This document shows positions 37,082 through 45,797 of a stretch of 64,000 nucleotides of DNA, in pieces (position 1 is the first letter of the stretch; each line of letters begins with the position of its first letter). Below the pieces are notes generated by a model. The model was not told where the DNA came from, ran no database searches, and saw nothing but the letters and a program-made list of their open reading frames with translations. The position numbers were made by a program, and so were the translations under genes. Source of the DNA: an uncultured Flavobacteriaceae bacterium (lineage in GTDB: Bacteria > Bacteroidota > Bacteroidia > Flavobacteriales > Flavobacteriaceae); assembly GCA_947498845.1 (NCBI GenBank), contig CANMLX010000005.1, positions 62,001-126,000 of the forward strand, written 5' to 3'.

Positions 37082-38215
37082 ATGAAAATAACGTATAAAC
37101 TTTCATTATTATTTCTTTTAACAGCCTCACTAATATCCTGTTCAGGAAAAAAAGAAAACAAACAACAAGCCAATAAAATGGCGGTAATTGATTATCAAAT
37201 AGAGTTAGGTAAAGTATCACCGCAATCCGTTTTTGTAAACGATTCTTTAAGTATTTGGGGCGGTTCTCTTGTTAAAGATGAAGAAGACAGATACCATATG
37301 TTTTATGCCGTTTGGCCAAAAAAGCTGGGTTGGGAATGGGTGAATTATTCCATTATTTCGCATGCTATTTCAGACTCACCTTTTGGACCTTTTAAACATA
37401 AAAAAGATGTTTTACCAGACCGAGGCTCAGAATTTTGGGATGGTTCCACAACGCACAATCCAACCGTACATAAATTTAATGGTAAATATTACTTGTATTA
37501 TATGGGTAATAAAGGAGACAAAAAGGTAGTAAGTACTCCTGGGAAAGCAAAAATTAACTGGGAACATAGAAATAACCAACGTATTGGGGTTGCTGTAGCA
37601 GATAGCCCCAACGGACCATGGAAACGTTTTGATAAGCCCGTTTTAGACATTACAGAAAATGATTCTTTAGCACATGATGCATTAATGACCTCCAATCCAT
37701 CTGTATGTCAAATGGCTGATGGTAAAATATTGATGGTTTATAAAGCCGTTGGGAAAAAGTTTAAACTACCCGCTGGTGGTCCCGTTGTGCATATGGTAGC
37801 CATAGCAGATTCGCCAACTGGTCCATTTAAAAAATATCCAGAGCCAATATTTACCTTTGAAGGTGAGACGTTTCCTGCAGAAGATCCATACATCTGGTAT
37901 CAAGACGGAAAATATAGAGCTATAGTAAAACGAATGAATCATGAAGGGAAGAAAAGGATGTTTTCATTGGTGCATTATGATTCTGAAGATGGCATACATT
38001 GGGAACAAGGTAAATATTTTGATGTTTCTGATAGATCAGTAATGTTTACAGATGGCAGAAAAATTAAATTTGACCACCTGGAACGTCCGCAAGTATTTAT
38101 TGAAGATGGAGAACCAGTAGCACTTTTGTGCGCAGCAGATTCTATTGATGTGAATAATATTCGTCATTCATTTAATATCCAAATACCATTAAAAATAACA
38201 AAGTATAAAAACTAA
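37082..38215 (+). CDS. five-bladed beta-propeller glycoside hydrolase-like lipoprotein (GH43/GH117-related)
   Basis: The 377-residue protein has a lipoprotein signal (LISC, Cys 20). Repeated blade motifs of the form H.SDSPFGPF, GVAVADSPNGPW and VAIADSPTGPF, with FNGKYYLYYMGN and AEDPYIWYQDGKYRAIV, mark a five-bladed propeller like GH43, GH117 and GH130 enzymes. Candidate catalytic acids lie in WGGSLVKDEED, HNPTV and AEDPYIW, but cannot be assigned with certainty. No accessory domain is seen. It sits between GH16 and the second GH2 in the operon, spaced 19 and 5 bp, so it probably trims the same oligosaccharide. Confidence 0.8.
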   Translation: MKITYKLSLLFLLTASLISCSGKKENKQQANKMAVIDYQIELGKVSPQSVFVNDSLSIWGGSLVKDEEDRYHMFYAVWPKKLGWEWVNYSIISHAISDSPFGPFKHKKDVLPDRGSEFWDGSTTHNPTVHKFNGKYYLYYMGNKGDKKVVSTPGKAKINWEHRNNQRIGVAVADSPNGPWKRFDKPVLDITENDSLAHDALMTSNPSVCQMADGKILMVYKAVGKKFKLPAGGPVVHMVAIADSPTGPFKKYPEPIFTFEGETFPAEDPYIWYQDGKYRAIVKRMNHEGKKRMFSLVHYDSEDGIHWEQGKYFDVSDRSVMFTDGRKIKFDHLERPQVFIEDGEPVALLCAADSIDVNNIRHSFNIQIPLKITKYKN

Positions 38216-38220
38216 AAAGC

Positions 38221-39966
38221 ATGAAGAATATAGCTTACTTATTTGTAATTCTAATAACATGTTATGCATGTACTAAAAATGTACAAAAAGAAGAATTAAG
38301 CCAAATTTCACTTAATGGTGCATGGCAATTCTTAGCTTCTAATAAAATAGATGAAAAAGCGTTTTTTTTGGAATCATTTAATCAATGGGACACTATAAAA
38401 GTGCCAGGAAATTGGGATACCCGTGAGCGTTATTCAGAATATGTAGGGAAAGGCTATTATCAAAAAACATTTAGCTTACCAAAAAACTGGAATGGAAAAC
38501 AAGTGAGATTAAAGTTCGATGCTGTATATGAAACGGCTAAGGTTTGGTTAAATGGAGAATTACTGGGAGAGCATATTGGTGGCTACACACCTTTTGAGTT
38601 TAATATAACCGATAAAGTTGATTTTAATAAAGAAAACTCTGTTGTAGTTATGGCAGATAACACCTATAAACGTGGTGCTTGGTGGGCATGGGGAGGTATA
38701 AGTAGAAATGTATCTTTAATAGCTAACCAAGATGTTAGAATGGTGTATCAGCACATTACGTCACTACCCAATTTTGAGAAAAATGTAGTTGATTTTACAA
38801 TTAAATATAAAATTGAAAATAATGGAAATACATCGGTTTCTGCTAAAATATATTCTAATATAGAGGGCGTTTATAAAGATTCTTCAACTGTAAATATTGA
38901 AAAGTCATCAACAACTATTTCTTTTGTGAAATTTGAAAAGCCACTTTCAGATGTCAAACTTTGGCATTTTGATTCGCCTAATCTTTATGAATTAAATAGT
39001 ACAATTTCTATTAATAATAATGATGTTGACACAGCTTCAGATAAATTCGGAATTAGAAAATTTGAAGTTCGTGGAGAGCAATTCTTTCTAAATAATGAAG
39101 CTGTAAGAATGAATGGAATTAATCGTGTTCATGACCATCCAGATTATGGTAATACAGAACCAGATGATTTAGTATTAAGAGATATGTTAGATATTAAATC
39201 TTTAGGCTGTAATTTTTCACGTTTAATGCATGCGCCCCTCTCAAAAAACTTACTAAAAGTGTGTGATAGTATTGGCTTTTTATTAGTAGAAGAAATTCCA
39301 GTTTGGGGAGATGATGACCCGCAAACGTTTCCTGATAACCCTTTAACTAAAAAGTGGATGAAAGAAATGATAGAACGTGATTATAATCACCCATCTGTGG
39401 TTGCTTGGAGTGTTGGTAATGAGTTACGAGAGAATGATTCAATTGCAGCAACATGGCCAGAAAAAAAGATGACCAAAAATCAATACGATTATGCAAACTC
39501 CATGTTAGATTATGTTGCGGAATTGGATCCTTCAAGATTAAAAACATATGTTACTATTACCACGTACAGAAAAGGTGAAATAGGAAGTGAACCCTATGAA
39601 AAAGTAGATTTTATTTCTATGAATTCTTATGGAAGTGCAGTAGAGCTTGCTAAAAAAACTCATGATAAATTTCCAGGGAAACCAATTTTTATCTCTGAAA
39701 TTGGTATTGGACAAATTGGACCAGCGCCTGAGGGAAAACTAACTGATGCGCTTGTAGGGTATTTAAAAGAACTAAAAGATTTGCCATATGTAACGGGTGT
39801 ATCTGTTTGGAGCTATAATGATTATCGTAGTAACTATCGCGGTACGCCAGAATCTGGATTTAGAGAATGGGGAATAGTAGATGAGAAAAGAAATAAAAAA
39901 GAAGCCTATAAACAACTTAAAGAAGTGTATGCTAATTGGGGTGTAAATAATAAACTTAAAAACTAA
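38221..39966 (+). CDS. GH2 family glycoside hydrolase, compact
   Basis: The 581-residue lipoprotein (lipobox CYAC, Cys 17) has the plain GH2 architecture: jelly-roll (LNGAWQFLA ... WDTIKVPGNWD ... VWLNGELLGEHIGGYTPFEF), immunoglobulin-like sandwich, and a TIM barrel with acid/base E401 in SVGNEL and nucleophile E493 in FISEIG. It ends soon after the barrel. It shares the motif SYNDYRSNYRGTPE with FNDYRSAYAGTTAE of the large GH2 upstream, so the two are paralogous. Two different GH2s in one operon suggest either two beta-linked sugars or two linkage contexts. Confidence 0.92.
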   Translation: MKNIAYLFVILITCYACTKNVQKEELSQISLNGAWQFLASNKIDEKAFFLESFNQWDTIKVPGNWDTRERYSEYVGKGYYQKTFSLPKNWNGKQVRLKFDAVYETAKVWLNGELLGEHIGGYTPFEFNITDKVDFNKENSVVVMADNTYKRGAWWAWGGISRNVSLIANQDVRMVYQHITSLPNFEKNVVDFTIKYKIENNGNTSVSAKIYSNIEGVYKDSSTVNIEKSSTTISFVKFEKPLSDVKLWHFDSPNLYELNSTISINNNDVDTASDKFGIRKFEVRGEQFFLNNEAVRMNGINRVHDHPDYGNTEPDDLVLRDMLDIKSLGCNFSRLMHAPLSKNLLKVCDSIGFLLVEEIPVWGDDDPQTFPDNPLTKKWMKEMIERDYNHPSVVAWSVGNELRENDSIAATWPEKKMTKNQYDYANSMLDYVAELDPSRLKTYVTITTYRKGEIGSEPYEKVDFISMNSYGSAVELAKKTHDKFPGKPIFISEIGIGQIGPAPEGKLTDALVGYLKELKDLPYVTGVSVWSYNDYRSNYRGTPESGFREWGIVDEKRNKKEAYKQLKEVYANWGVNNKLKN

Positions 39967-39987
39967 AAATAAATTAAAATTTTAAAT

Positions 39988-40917
39988 ATGGTAAAAATGG
40001 AGACTAAACCCCAACTAAAAGGTATTTTGCCTGTTATACCTACACCTTTTAAGGAAGATATGTCGGTAGACATTGATGCAATAAAAAAAGTAAGTTCTTT
40101 TTGTATTGAGTCTGGTGCTAGTGCATTAGTATTCCCTGGAGTTGCAAGTGAGTATGATTACCTAAGTGCAGAAGAACGTCTAATTTTATTAGAAGCAATC
40201 TATGATGTAAATAAAGGAAGGCTGCCTATAATTTGTGGAGGAGGAAAAGGTACTGCTGAAGAAATTGGAGAAAATATATTAAAATCTGAGCAATTTGGAG
40301 TTCATGCAGTTATGATTTTAGTGCCAAAGCAATTTGCAGATGATACAATAGGAGCTACTAATTTTATTAAGAAAATTGCAGAAATAGCCCCAAATATTGA
40401 TATTATTCTTCAAAATGCACCAAAGCCTATTGGAGCAGGTCTAGAGCCAGAGGCTATTTGTGAAATAGCACAAGAGGTGAAACAAATAAAATATGTTAAG
40501 GAAGAAACACTTCCTTCTGGTTCTAAGATTAGCAAACTTATTAAAAATGCTCCATCACACTTAATAGGAGTTATAGGCGGAGGCGGAGCCAGATATGTTA
40601 TTGATGAAATGAATAGAGGTGCAGTTGCGGCTATGCCAGCAGCCGAAATCACAGATCTTCATGTAGCAATCTGGAATGCTTATAAAAAAGGAGATATAGA
40701 AACAGCAAGGATAATTTATAGAGACTCATTACCCTTGCTTATAATACAAGCAGTTTATAGAATGCGTTTAACCAAATACGTATTTACACTGAGAGGTATT
40801 TTTAAAAATTCAATAGTAAGAGCACCACTTCCAGAATTAGACGAATTAGATAAAAAAGAATTAAATTATCAGATAGAAGTTCTTTCAAAATACTTTAAAA
40901 AAGAGCTAGTATCATGA
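39988..40917 (+). CDS. DapA/N-acetylneuraminate lyase family aldolase or dehydratase
   Basis: The 309-residue protein has the class I aldolase barrel of the DHDPS family: GILPVIPTPF at 12-21, FPGVASEYDYLSAEER (GTTGE-like loop), and the Schiff-base lysine K171 in YVKEET. The usual catalytic tyrosine of the Y-N-V/I-P segment is replaced by Gln (LQNAP, Q142). Such proteins split or dehydrate 2-keto-3-deoxy sugar acids. Next to an enolase-superfamily dehydratase, it most likely acts on the 2-keto-3-deoxy-aldonate that enzyme produces. The stop overlaps the next start by 4 bp. Confidence 0.87.
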   Translation: MVKMETKPQLKGILPVIPTPFKEDMSVDIDAIKKVSSFCIESGASALVFPGVASEYDYLSAEERLILLEAIYDVNKGRLPIICGGGKGTAEEIGENILKSEQFGVHAVMILVPKQFADDTIGATNFIKKIAEIAPNIDIILQNAPKPIGAGLEPEAICEIAQEVKQIKYVKEETLPSGSKISKLIKNAPSHLIGVIGGGGARYVIDEMNRGAVAAMPAAEITDLHVAIWNAYKKGDIETARIIYRDSLPLLIIQAVYRMRLTKYVFTLRGIFKNSIVRAPLPELDELDKKELNYQIEVLSKYFKKELVS

Positions 40918-42077
40918 GCAAAGTAAAAAAAGTTCAAGCCTTTATATTAACAATACCTAGAGACAAACCTTATTTAGGAGATGCTAAAAAAGGAGAAGAG
41001 GCAAATAAAAAGGGCTATTTTGTTCGTAATGGTAACAAAACGGTATATGCAACTGTAGATAGGACAGTTCTAGTAAGAATAGAAACAGACTCTGGTATAG
41101 TTGGCTGGGGAGAAACGTATGGTCTTATTGCCCCAGAAGCTACCATGGCATTGATTAACGATTTTATGGCAGATTTTGTTGAGGGTAGAGACCCTTTTGA
41201 TGTGTCTGTTATTTATGAAGACATCTATAATATGATGCGCTTCCGAAAATATAGTGGCGGTTACTATCATGATGCATTAGCAGCAATAGATATTGCACTT
41301 TGGGATATCTCAGGAAAAATGGTAGGACTACCAATAGTTAAGCTATTAGGAGGTCAAAGAAGAAAAGAAATTCCAGCCTATGTTTCAGGTTTACCGGAAT
41401 CAACGTTAGAAAAAAGAGTAGAATTGGCTGTTTCATGGAAGGACAAAGGCTTTAATAGCTTTAAATTTGCTACGCCACAAGCAAGTGACGATTTAAGCAA
41501 AGAGATGGAAGCTTTAAGAAACGCATTGGGAGTTTCTACTAAAATTGCTTGTGATATGCATTGGAATCAAACTTCTGCAGAAGCAATAGCAAAAATCACT
41601 CAGATGGAGCCTTATAACCTATGGTTTGCAGAAGCTCCTACGGCTACCGAAGATATAAAAGGACTTTCCCATATAGCCCACACCGTTAAAACGCCTATAG
41701 CTGTTGGAGAAGAATGGCGAACAGTATATGATGCAGAAGCACGAATTAATGCGGAAGCTGTTCATATTGTTCAACCAGAAATGGGACATGTTGGTATTAC
41801 ACAATTTATGAGAATAGGGTTAGCAGCTCAATTTCAAAATTTGAGTATAATACCTCACGCAACAATAGGTTCTGGTATATTTTTGGCCGCAAGTTTACAA
41901 GCTAGCTCTGCTTTAGAAGGTATAAAATCTCATGAGTATCAACATACTATATTCGATAGAAATAAACATTTAATAACTGGAGGCATAGAAGTAAAAAAAG
42001 GGATGTACCGCATAACAGACAAGCCTGGTTTAGGTGTAGAGCCAACAGCGTATACTATTTCTAAACTAACAAAATAA
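40914..42077 (+). CDS. mandelate racemase/muconate lactonizing (enolase superfamily) sugar acid dehydratase or cycloisomerase
   Basis: The 387-residue protein has the capping domain (1-125) and a TIM barrel with metal ligands D214 (ACDMHW), E240 (WFAEAP) and E266 (VGEEW). Candidate catalytic residues are H216 (D-x-H motif as in galactonate/gluconate dehydratases), K184 (FKFATP) and H315 (PHATIGSG). Known members of this group dehydrate aldonates; one known member (3,6-anhydro-L-galactonate cycloisomerase) opens an anhydro ring to give a 2-keto-3-deoxy acid. Neighbouring DapA-family and GH117-like genes fit either reaction. Confidence 0.86.
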   Translation: MSKVKKVQAFILTIPRDKPYLGDAKKGEEANKKGYFVRNGNKTVYATVDRTVLVRIETDSGIVGWGETYGLIAPEATMALINDFMADFVEGRDPFDVSVIYEDIYNMMRFRKYSGGYYHDALAAIDIALWDISGKMVGLPIVKLLGGQRRKEIPAYVSGLPESTLEKRVELAVSWKDKGFNSFKFATPQASDDLSKEMEALRNALGVSTKIACDMHWNQTSAEAIAKITQMEPYNLWFAEAPTATEDIKGLSHIAHTVKTPIAVGEEWRTVYDAEARINAEAVHIVQPEMGHVGITQFMRIGLAAQFQNLSIIPHATIGSGIFLAASLQASSALEGIKSHEYQHTIFDRNKHLITGGIEVKKGMYRITDKPGLGVEPTAYTISKLTK

Positions 42078-42078
42078 T

Positions 42079-43815
42079 ATGGGAACTGTAGATTATTTTA
42101 TTATTATCCTATACGCCATAGGTATTGTAGTTGCAGGTTTTGCATTTTCGGGTAAGATGAAAAGTTCTAAAGACATGTTTGCAGCAGGTGGGCAATCTCC
42201 GTGGTGGGTTTCTGGATTGTCTGCTTTTATGACTTGTTTTTCTGCTGGTACTTTTGTTATTTGGGGAGGTATTGCATATAAATACGGTATTGTAGCTGTT
42301 GTTATAAATATTTGTTATGGTATTGCAGCATTTTTAGTAGGTAAATGGGTTGCAGGGAAATGGAGAAAAGCAGGAGTTAATTCTGCATCAGAATTCTTAC
42401 AAATAAGATATGGGTCTTCAATTGTTCAGTTTTATACTTGGGTAAAAGGGCTTATGGTAATGTTTGTAACAGGAGGTTCGGTGTATGCCTTATCTAAAGT
42501 TGTATGTGCCTTAATACCGCTGCCTGCAGGTCATATTTTAGCAGACCCAAGTACTGGTTTTTTATCTGTTCCATTAATTTCTATAGTGCTTTGTATTATA
42601 GTAATTATAATCGCTTTTTCTGGCGGATTATGGGCTGTTTTAATGACAGATGTATTGCAATTTGTTATCCTAACGGTCTCTGTTATTTTTGTTATTCCTT
42701 TAATTTTTAATGAAGTAGGCGGAGTAGATAATTTTTTAAATAATATTCCAGAGGGCTTTCTATCTCCGGTAACCACAGAATATTCATGGTGGTTTATGAT
42801 AGGATGGGTAACAATTAATTTTGTTGCCATGGGAGGAGAGTGGGCTTTTGTACAGCGTTATGTTTGCGTGCCAGAGGCAAAAGATGCTAAGAAAGTAGCT
42901 TATTTAATAGGAGCACTTTATTTAATTAGCCCAATATTTTGGATGACTCCTCCACTTATTTACCGAGCCATTAATCCAAATGTAGATTCAGAGCAAGCTT
43001 ACATACTAGCTTGTCAGTTAGTTTTGCCAACAGGAATGATAGGTTTAATGATTGCGGCTATGGCATCTGCTACGGCAAGTATGGCTACTACTAGACTTAA
43101 TGTTTTTGCTGGAGCTTTTACCGAAATTTATCAAAGAATAAAAGGGGATAACATTAATGAAAAAAAATTAGTGTTTGCAGGAAGAGTTGTTACTATAGTT
43201 TTAGGAATTATAGTTATAGCAGGCGCTCTTTTAATTCCAAGCTATGGTTACACAGATTTTATTATAGATATTAATACCCTACTATATATTCCATTAATAC
43301 TTCCAGCTATTTGGGGGCTTTTTTCCAAGAAAATTAATATAAGAGCTGTTTGGGTTACTACAATTGTTGGCTTTATAGCAGCATATTTAATAAAGTTTGC
43401 CTTATCTAATAATGGATTTTTAGTAGATGTTGCCTTTTTAGAACCTATGGTAGAGTGGATAGCACAAAATAAGCGTATTACAGATATGATAATCGGTATT
43501 ATGGTACCTTTCTTAATACTATTAACTTTTGAATTTTGTATAAAGACAGAAAGCCCTAGATGGGAAGAAGTAACAAAATTAAAAGTTAGTTTTGAAAAAG
43601 AAAAACCAGCAGTTATTTCACTTATGCCACTTAAAATGATAGCTATTACCATAGCCATTATAGCAGTAGTAATAGCTTTGTTAGCTATAGTTAATGAAAA
43701 ACATATGAGTATTATGATATATTTTGCAATCATTTTAATCACTATTTCATTTGTTGCTTTTAGGTATTTTGTTAAATCTAAGAGAGCATTAAATAAGAAC
43801 AATGAGGAATTGTAA
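42079..43815 (+). CDS. sodium:solute symporter (SSS family), second
   Basis: The 578-residue protein is a paralogue of the symporter at the start of the operon. Shared landmarks are MFAAGGQSPWWVSGLSAFMTCFSAGTFVIWGG, GGLWAVLMTDVLQFVIL and GEWAFVQRYVCVPEAKDAKK. It has about 14 TM segments and a longer C-terminus with two extra TM helices. Two divergent SSS proteins in one operon suggest two products are imported, for example a neutral sugar and a sugar acid. The gene starts 1 bp after the preceding stop. Confidence 0.93.
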   Translation: MGTVDYFIIILYAIGIVVAGFAFSGKMKSSKDMFAAGGQSPWWVSGLSAFMTCFSAGTFVIWGGIAYKYGIVAVVINICYGIAAFLVGKWVAGKWRKAGVNSASEFLQIRYGSSIVQFYTWVKGLMVMFVTGGSVYALSKVVCALIPLPAGHILADPSTGFLSVPLISIVLCIIVIIIAFSGGLWAVLMTDVLQFVILTVSVIFVIPLIFNEVGGVDNFLNNIPEGFLSPVTTEYSWWFMIGWVTINFVAMGGEWAFVQRYVCVPEAKDAKKVAYLIGALYLISPIFWMTPPLIYRAINPNVDSEQAYILACQLVLPTGMIGLMIAAMASATASMATTRLNVFAGAFTEIYQRIKGDNINEKKLVFAGRVVTIVLGIIVIAGALLIPSYGYTDFIIDINTLLYIPLILPAIWGLFSKKINIRAVWVTTIVGFIAAYLIKFALSNNGFLVDVAFLEPMVEWIAQNKRITDMIIGIMVPFLILLTFEFCIKTESPRWEEVTKLKVSFEKEKPAVISLMPLKMIAITIAIIAVVIALLAIVNEKHMSIMIYFAIILITISFVAFRYFVKSKRALNKNNEEL

Positions 43816-43906
43816 AAATAGTTCGTAGAATTGTTTTAAAACAAAACAGAAATAAAATTTAAAGAAGAAATATATAAATTTTGAGCTATACATTTTTAAT
43901 ATTGTT

Positions 43907-44070
43907 ATACCAATTCTTAAAATGAATATACTGTAAAGTAAAATGATGGATTTTGGAATTATACGAGGCAGAAAAAATAAGCATAGCCATAGTTACGGTT
44001 CTTTTTTATGTTGAAGATAGAATTTCAAAAGACACTTTTTAACTCAGTAAATTCATTTGGAAATTGGTAT
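43907..44070. repeat. hairpin element, copy E (164 bp)
   Basis: Near-identical to copy B, with one extra A in the left arm and CCATAGTTACGG at the centre. It separates the symporter operon from the GH117-like gene, which would have its own promoter in the 45 bp after the element. Confidence 0.92.
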
Positions 44071-44115
44071 TATAGTGAATAGCCAATAGTAAAAGTAAAT
44101 TAAATAATATTTAAC

Positions 44116-45417
44116 ATGAACATAATTAAACAAACTCAACACATAGGTCTTACGCTCCTAATATTGATTCTTATTGTTTCTTGTAGACCACAAAACAGTC
44201 AGAAAGAAATTGTAGAAGAAACAAAAGTTAACGGTGTTTTTCCTTTTAAAATGCCAACAGAAAAACCAAATATTTTATTAAGCGCCTCATCAGAGCGTAT
44301 GTTCGATTATCCAACTCCTAGAGTTCAAGACAATGAGCTTTTTTCTCAATTTAAATATACTCGTTTAAAAGGTTTCGATTATAGTAATGGTGATGGTACG
44401 GTATCGCGTAGAGATCCATCACGACCAATTTTTGTAAATGGTAAATATTATGTATGGTATACAAAGCGCCATACAAAAGTACCACCTATAGGATGGAATC
44501 GTGCTGCAGAAGCTACAGATGAAATACCATCAACAGATTGGGATCTGTGCGATGTTTGGTATGCAACAAGCGAAGACGGCATTACTTGGAAGGAACAAGC
44601 TGTAGCCATTTCTAGACCAGAAAAACCAAATTCTGGTTGGCGCTCTGTAGCTACTCCAGATATTTTAATATGGAAAGGAAAATACTATTTATATTATCAA
44701 GCATTTGATGAACCTAGTGGCTTAAAAGGAGATTTATGTCCGGTATCTGTTTCTTACGCAGATTCTCCAGATGGCCCTTGGACACATGGTGGCGATAAAG
44801 TAATTCCTTTTGGAAAAGAGAATGAGTGGGATCATAAAGCAACACACGACCCACAGCCTATTGTTCGTAACGGCAAAATATATGTTTACTATAAGGCAGC
44901 ATACAACAAATGGCCAGATAATAGAAAAAACTATGCAGTGGGGCATGGTTTAGCCATTGCAGAAGATCCTTTAGGTCCCTACGAAAAACACCCGCTAAAC
45001 CCAGTAATGCAATCTGGTCATGAAACTACTTATTGGCCATATAAAGGAGGAATAGCAACTTTAGCTATTAAAGATGGAAATGAGCGTGAAACCATACAGT
45101 ATGCAGAAGATGGTGCTAATTTTAAAATAGCATCAAGCGTTTCTTTAACACCTACCGCAGCGGCGCCATTTGTAGCAGATGCATTTACAGATACAAAAGA
45201 CGGTAGAGGATTTACTTGGGGCTTATCTCATTTTATAAATGCAGGAACAGCTAAAAAAGGCTATTCTATTATTGCTCGTTTTGATTGTGATTTAAGTTTA
45301 GATTATGACGAACCTGCATATAAAAACACAGGGGTTTGGCATAAGCCCGAAGTGTATTTTGCACAAGGAGTAGGTAGTATTAATAAACATCCAGAAGGTA
45401 GAGCTAGTAAGAAATAA
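44116..45417 (+). CDS. GH117-like glycoside hydrolase, lipoprotein
   Basis: The 433-residue protein has a lipoprotein signal (lipobox IVSC, Cys 23). The mature part resembles GH117 exo-alpha-1,3-3,6-anhydro-L-galactosidases: QFKYTRLKGFDYSNGDGTVSRRDPS, GKYYVWYTKR, STDWDLCDVWYATSEDGITWKEQ, SVATPDILIWKGKYYLYYQ and a late His-Glu pair in SGHETTYWPY. As I recall, known GH117 enzymes use an Asp in the SRRDPS-like loop as base and the His of an H-E pair as acid, and both are present. GH117 enzymes release 3,6-anhydro-L-galactose from agar-type oligosaccharides, but several clades have unknown specificity. Confidence 0.85.
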   Translation: MNIIKQTQHIGLTLLILILIVSCRPQNSQKEIVEETKVNGVFPFKMPTEKPNILLSASSERMFDYPTPRVQDNELFSQFKYTRLKGFDYSNGDGTVSRRDPSRPIFVNGKYYVWYTKRHTKVPPIGWNRAAEATDEIPSTDWDLCDVWYATSEDGITWKEQAVAISRPEKPNSGWRSVATPDILIWKGKYYLYYQAFDEPSGLKGDLCPVSVSYADSPDGPWTHGGDKVIPFGKENEWDHKATHDPQPIVRNGKIYVYYKAAYNKWPDNRKNYAVGHGLAIAEDPLGPYEKHPLNPVMQSGHETTYWPYKGGIATLAIKDGNERETIQYAEDGANFKIASSVSLTPTAAAPFVADAFTDTKDGRGFTWGLSHFINAGTAKKGYSIIARFDCDLSLDYDEPAYKNTGVWHKPEVYFAQGVGSINKHPEGRASKK

Positions 45418-45511
45418 TAAGAAAATTAATAATTTATACCCGTTTTATGAAATAGAGGGTTGTCATGAAGCTTTTAGACACAAGAAATACTTACTTTTTC
45501 TAGATTTTAGT

Positions 45512-45613
45512 CCCGCATGTACGGGAGTGAAATTATTCGTAATAAAATGAAGAATAATTTTGTATCGAGAACCTGCTAACCTGTTCTCGATACATCCCGA
45601 AGCAAGTTCGGGA
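45512..45613. repeat. cluster of short perfect inverted repeats
   Basis: Three hairpins are packed in about 100 bp: TCCCG/CGGGA (about 45512-45527), GTATCGAGAAC/GTTCTCGATAC (45562-45572 with 45583-45593) and TCCCGAA/TTCGGGA (45595-45601 with 45607-45613). The combination is typical of an intergenic repeat block; similar CTCGATAC/GGGACACTCGAA words recur in Flavobacteriaceae as I recall. No gene is present. Confidence 0.7.
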
Positions 45614-45679
45614 CACTCGAACTGACACATACGAAAATTTTAATCGTAAATCGTATTACACGATATAATAAATTTTCTA

Positions 45680-45696
45680 TTGCATAAAGTGGGTTA
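45680..45696. repeat. short repeated word TTGCATAAAGTGGGTTA
   Basis: A 17-bp word nearly identical to the reverse complement of the stretch at 18600-18617, where it forms one arm of an imperfect inverted repeat with AACCCC-type partner at about 18693-18710. Both sites lie between genes. It may mark the end of another small repeat family. Confidence 0.4.
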
Positions 45697-45797
45697 AAAG
45701 CAAATAGTAGCCTCAAAGCTATGTTGTATTTAAGCAAGGTTAAAAGCAAGGATACTAAATACACTGAGGTGTTATATAAATATATTTCGTTATAATT

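Noticed and set aside
37082..38215. Arabinanase or xylosidase of GH43
   Set aside because: Only the propeller fold motifs are evident; catalytic triad positions and substrate cannot be assigned by eye and the locus does not otherwise point to arabinan or xylan.
43248..43802. 184-codon frame antisense to the second symporter
   Set aside because: Hydrophobic by complementarity to TM segments; lies wholly inside the real gene without separate promoter.
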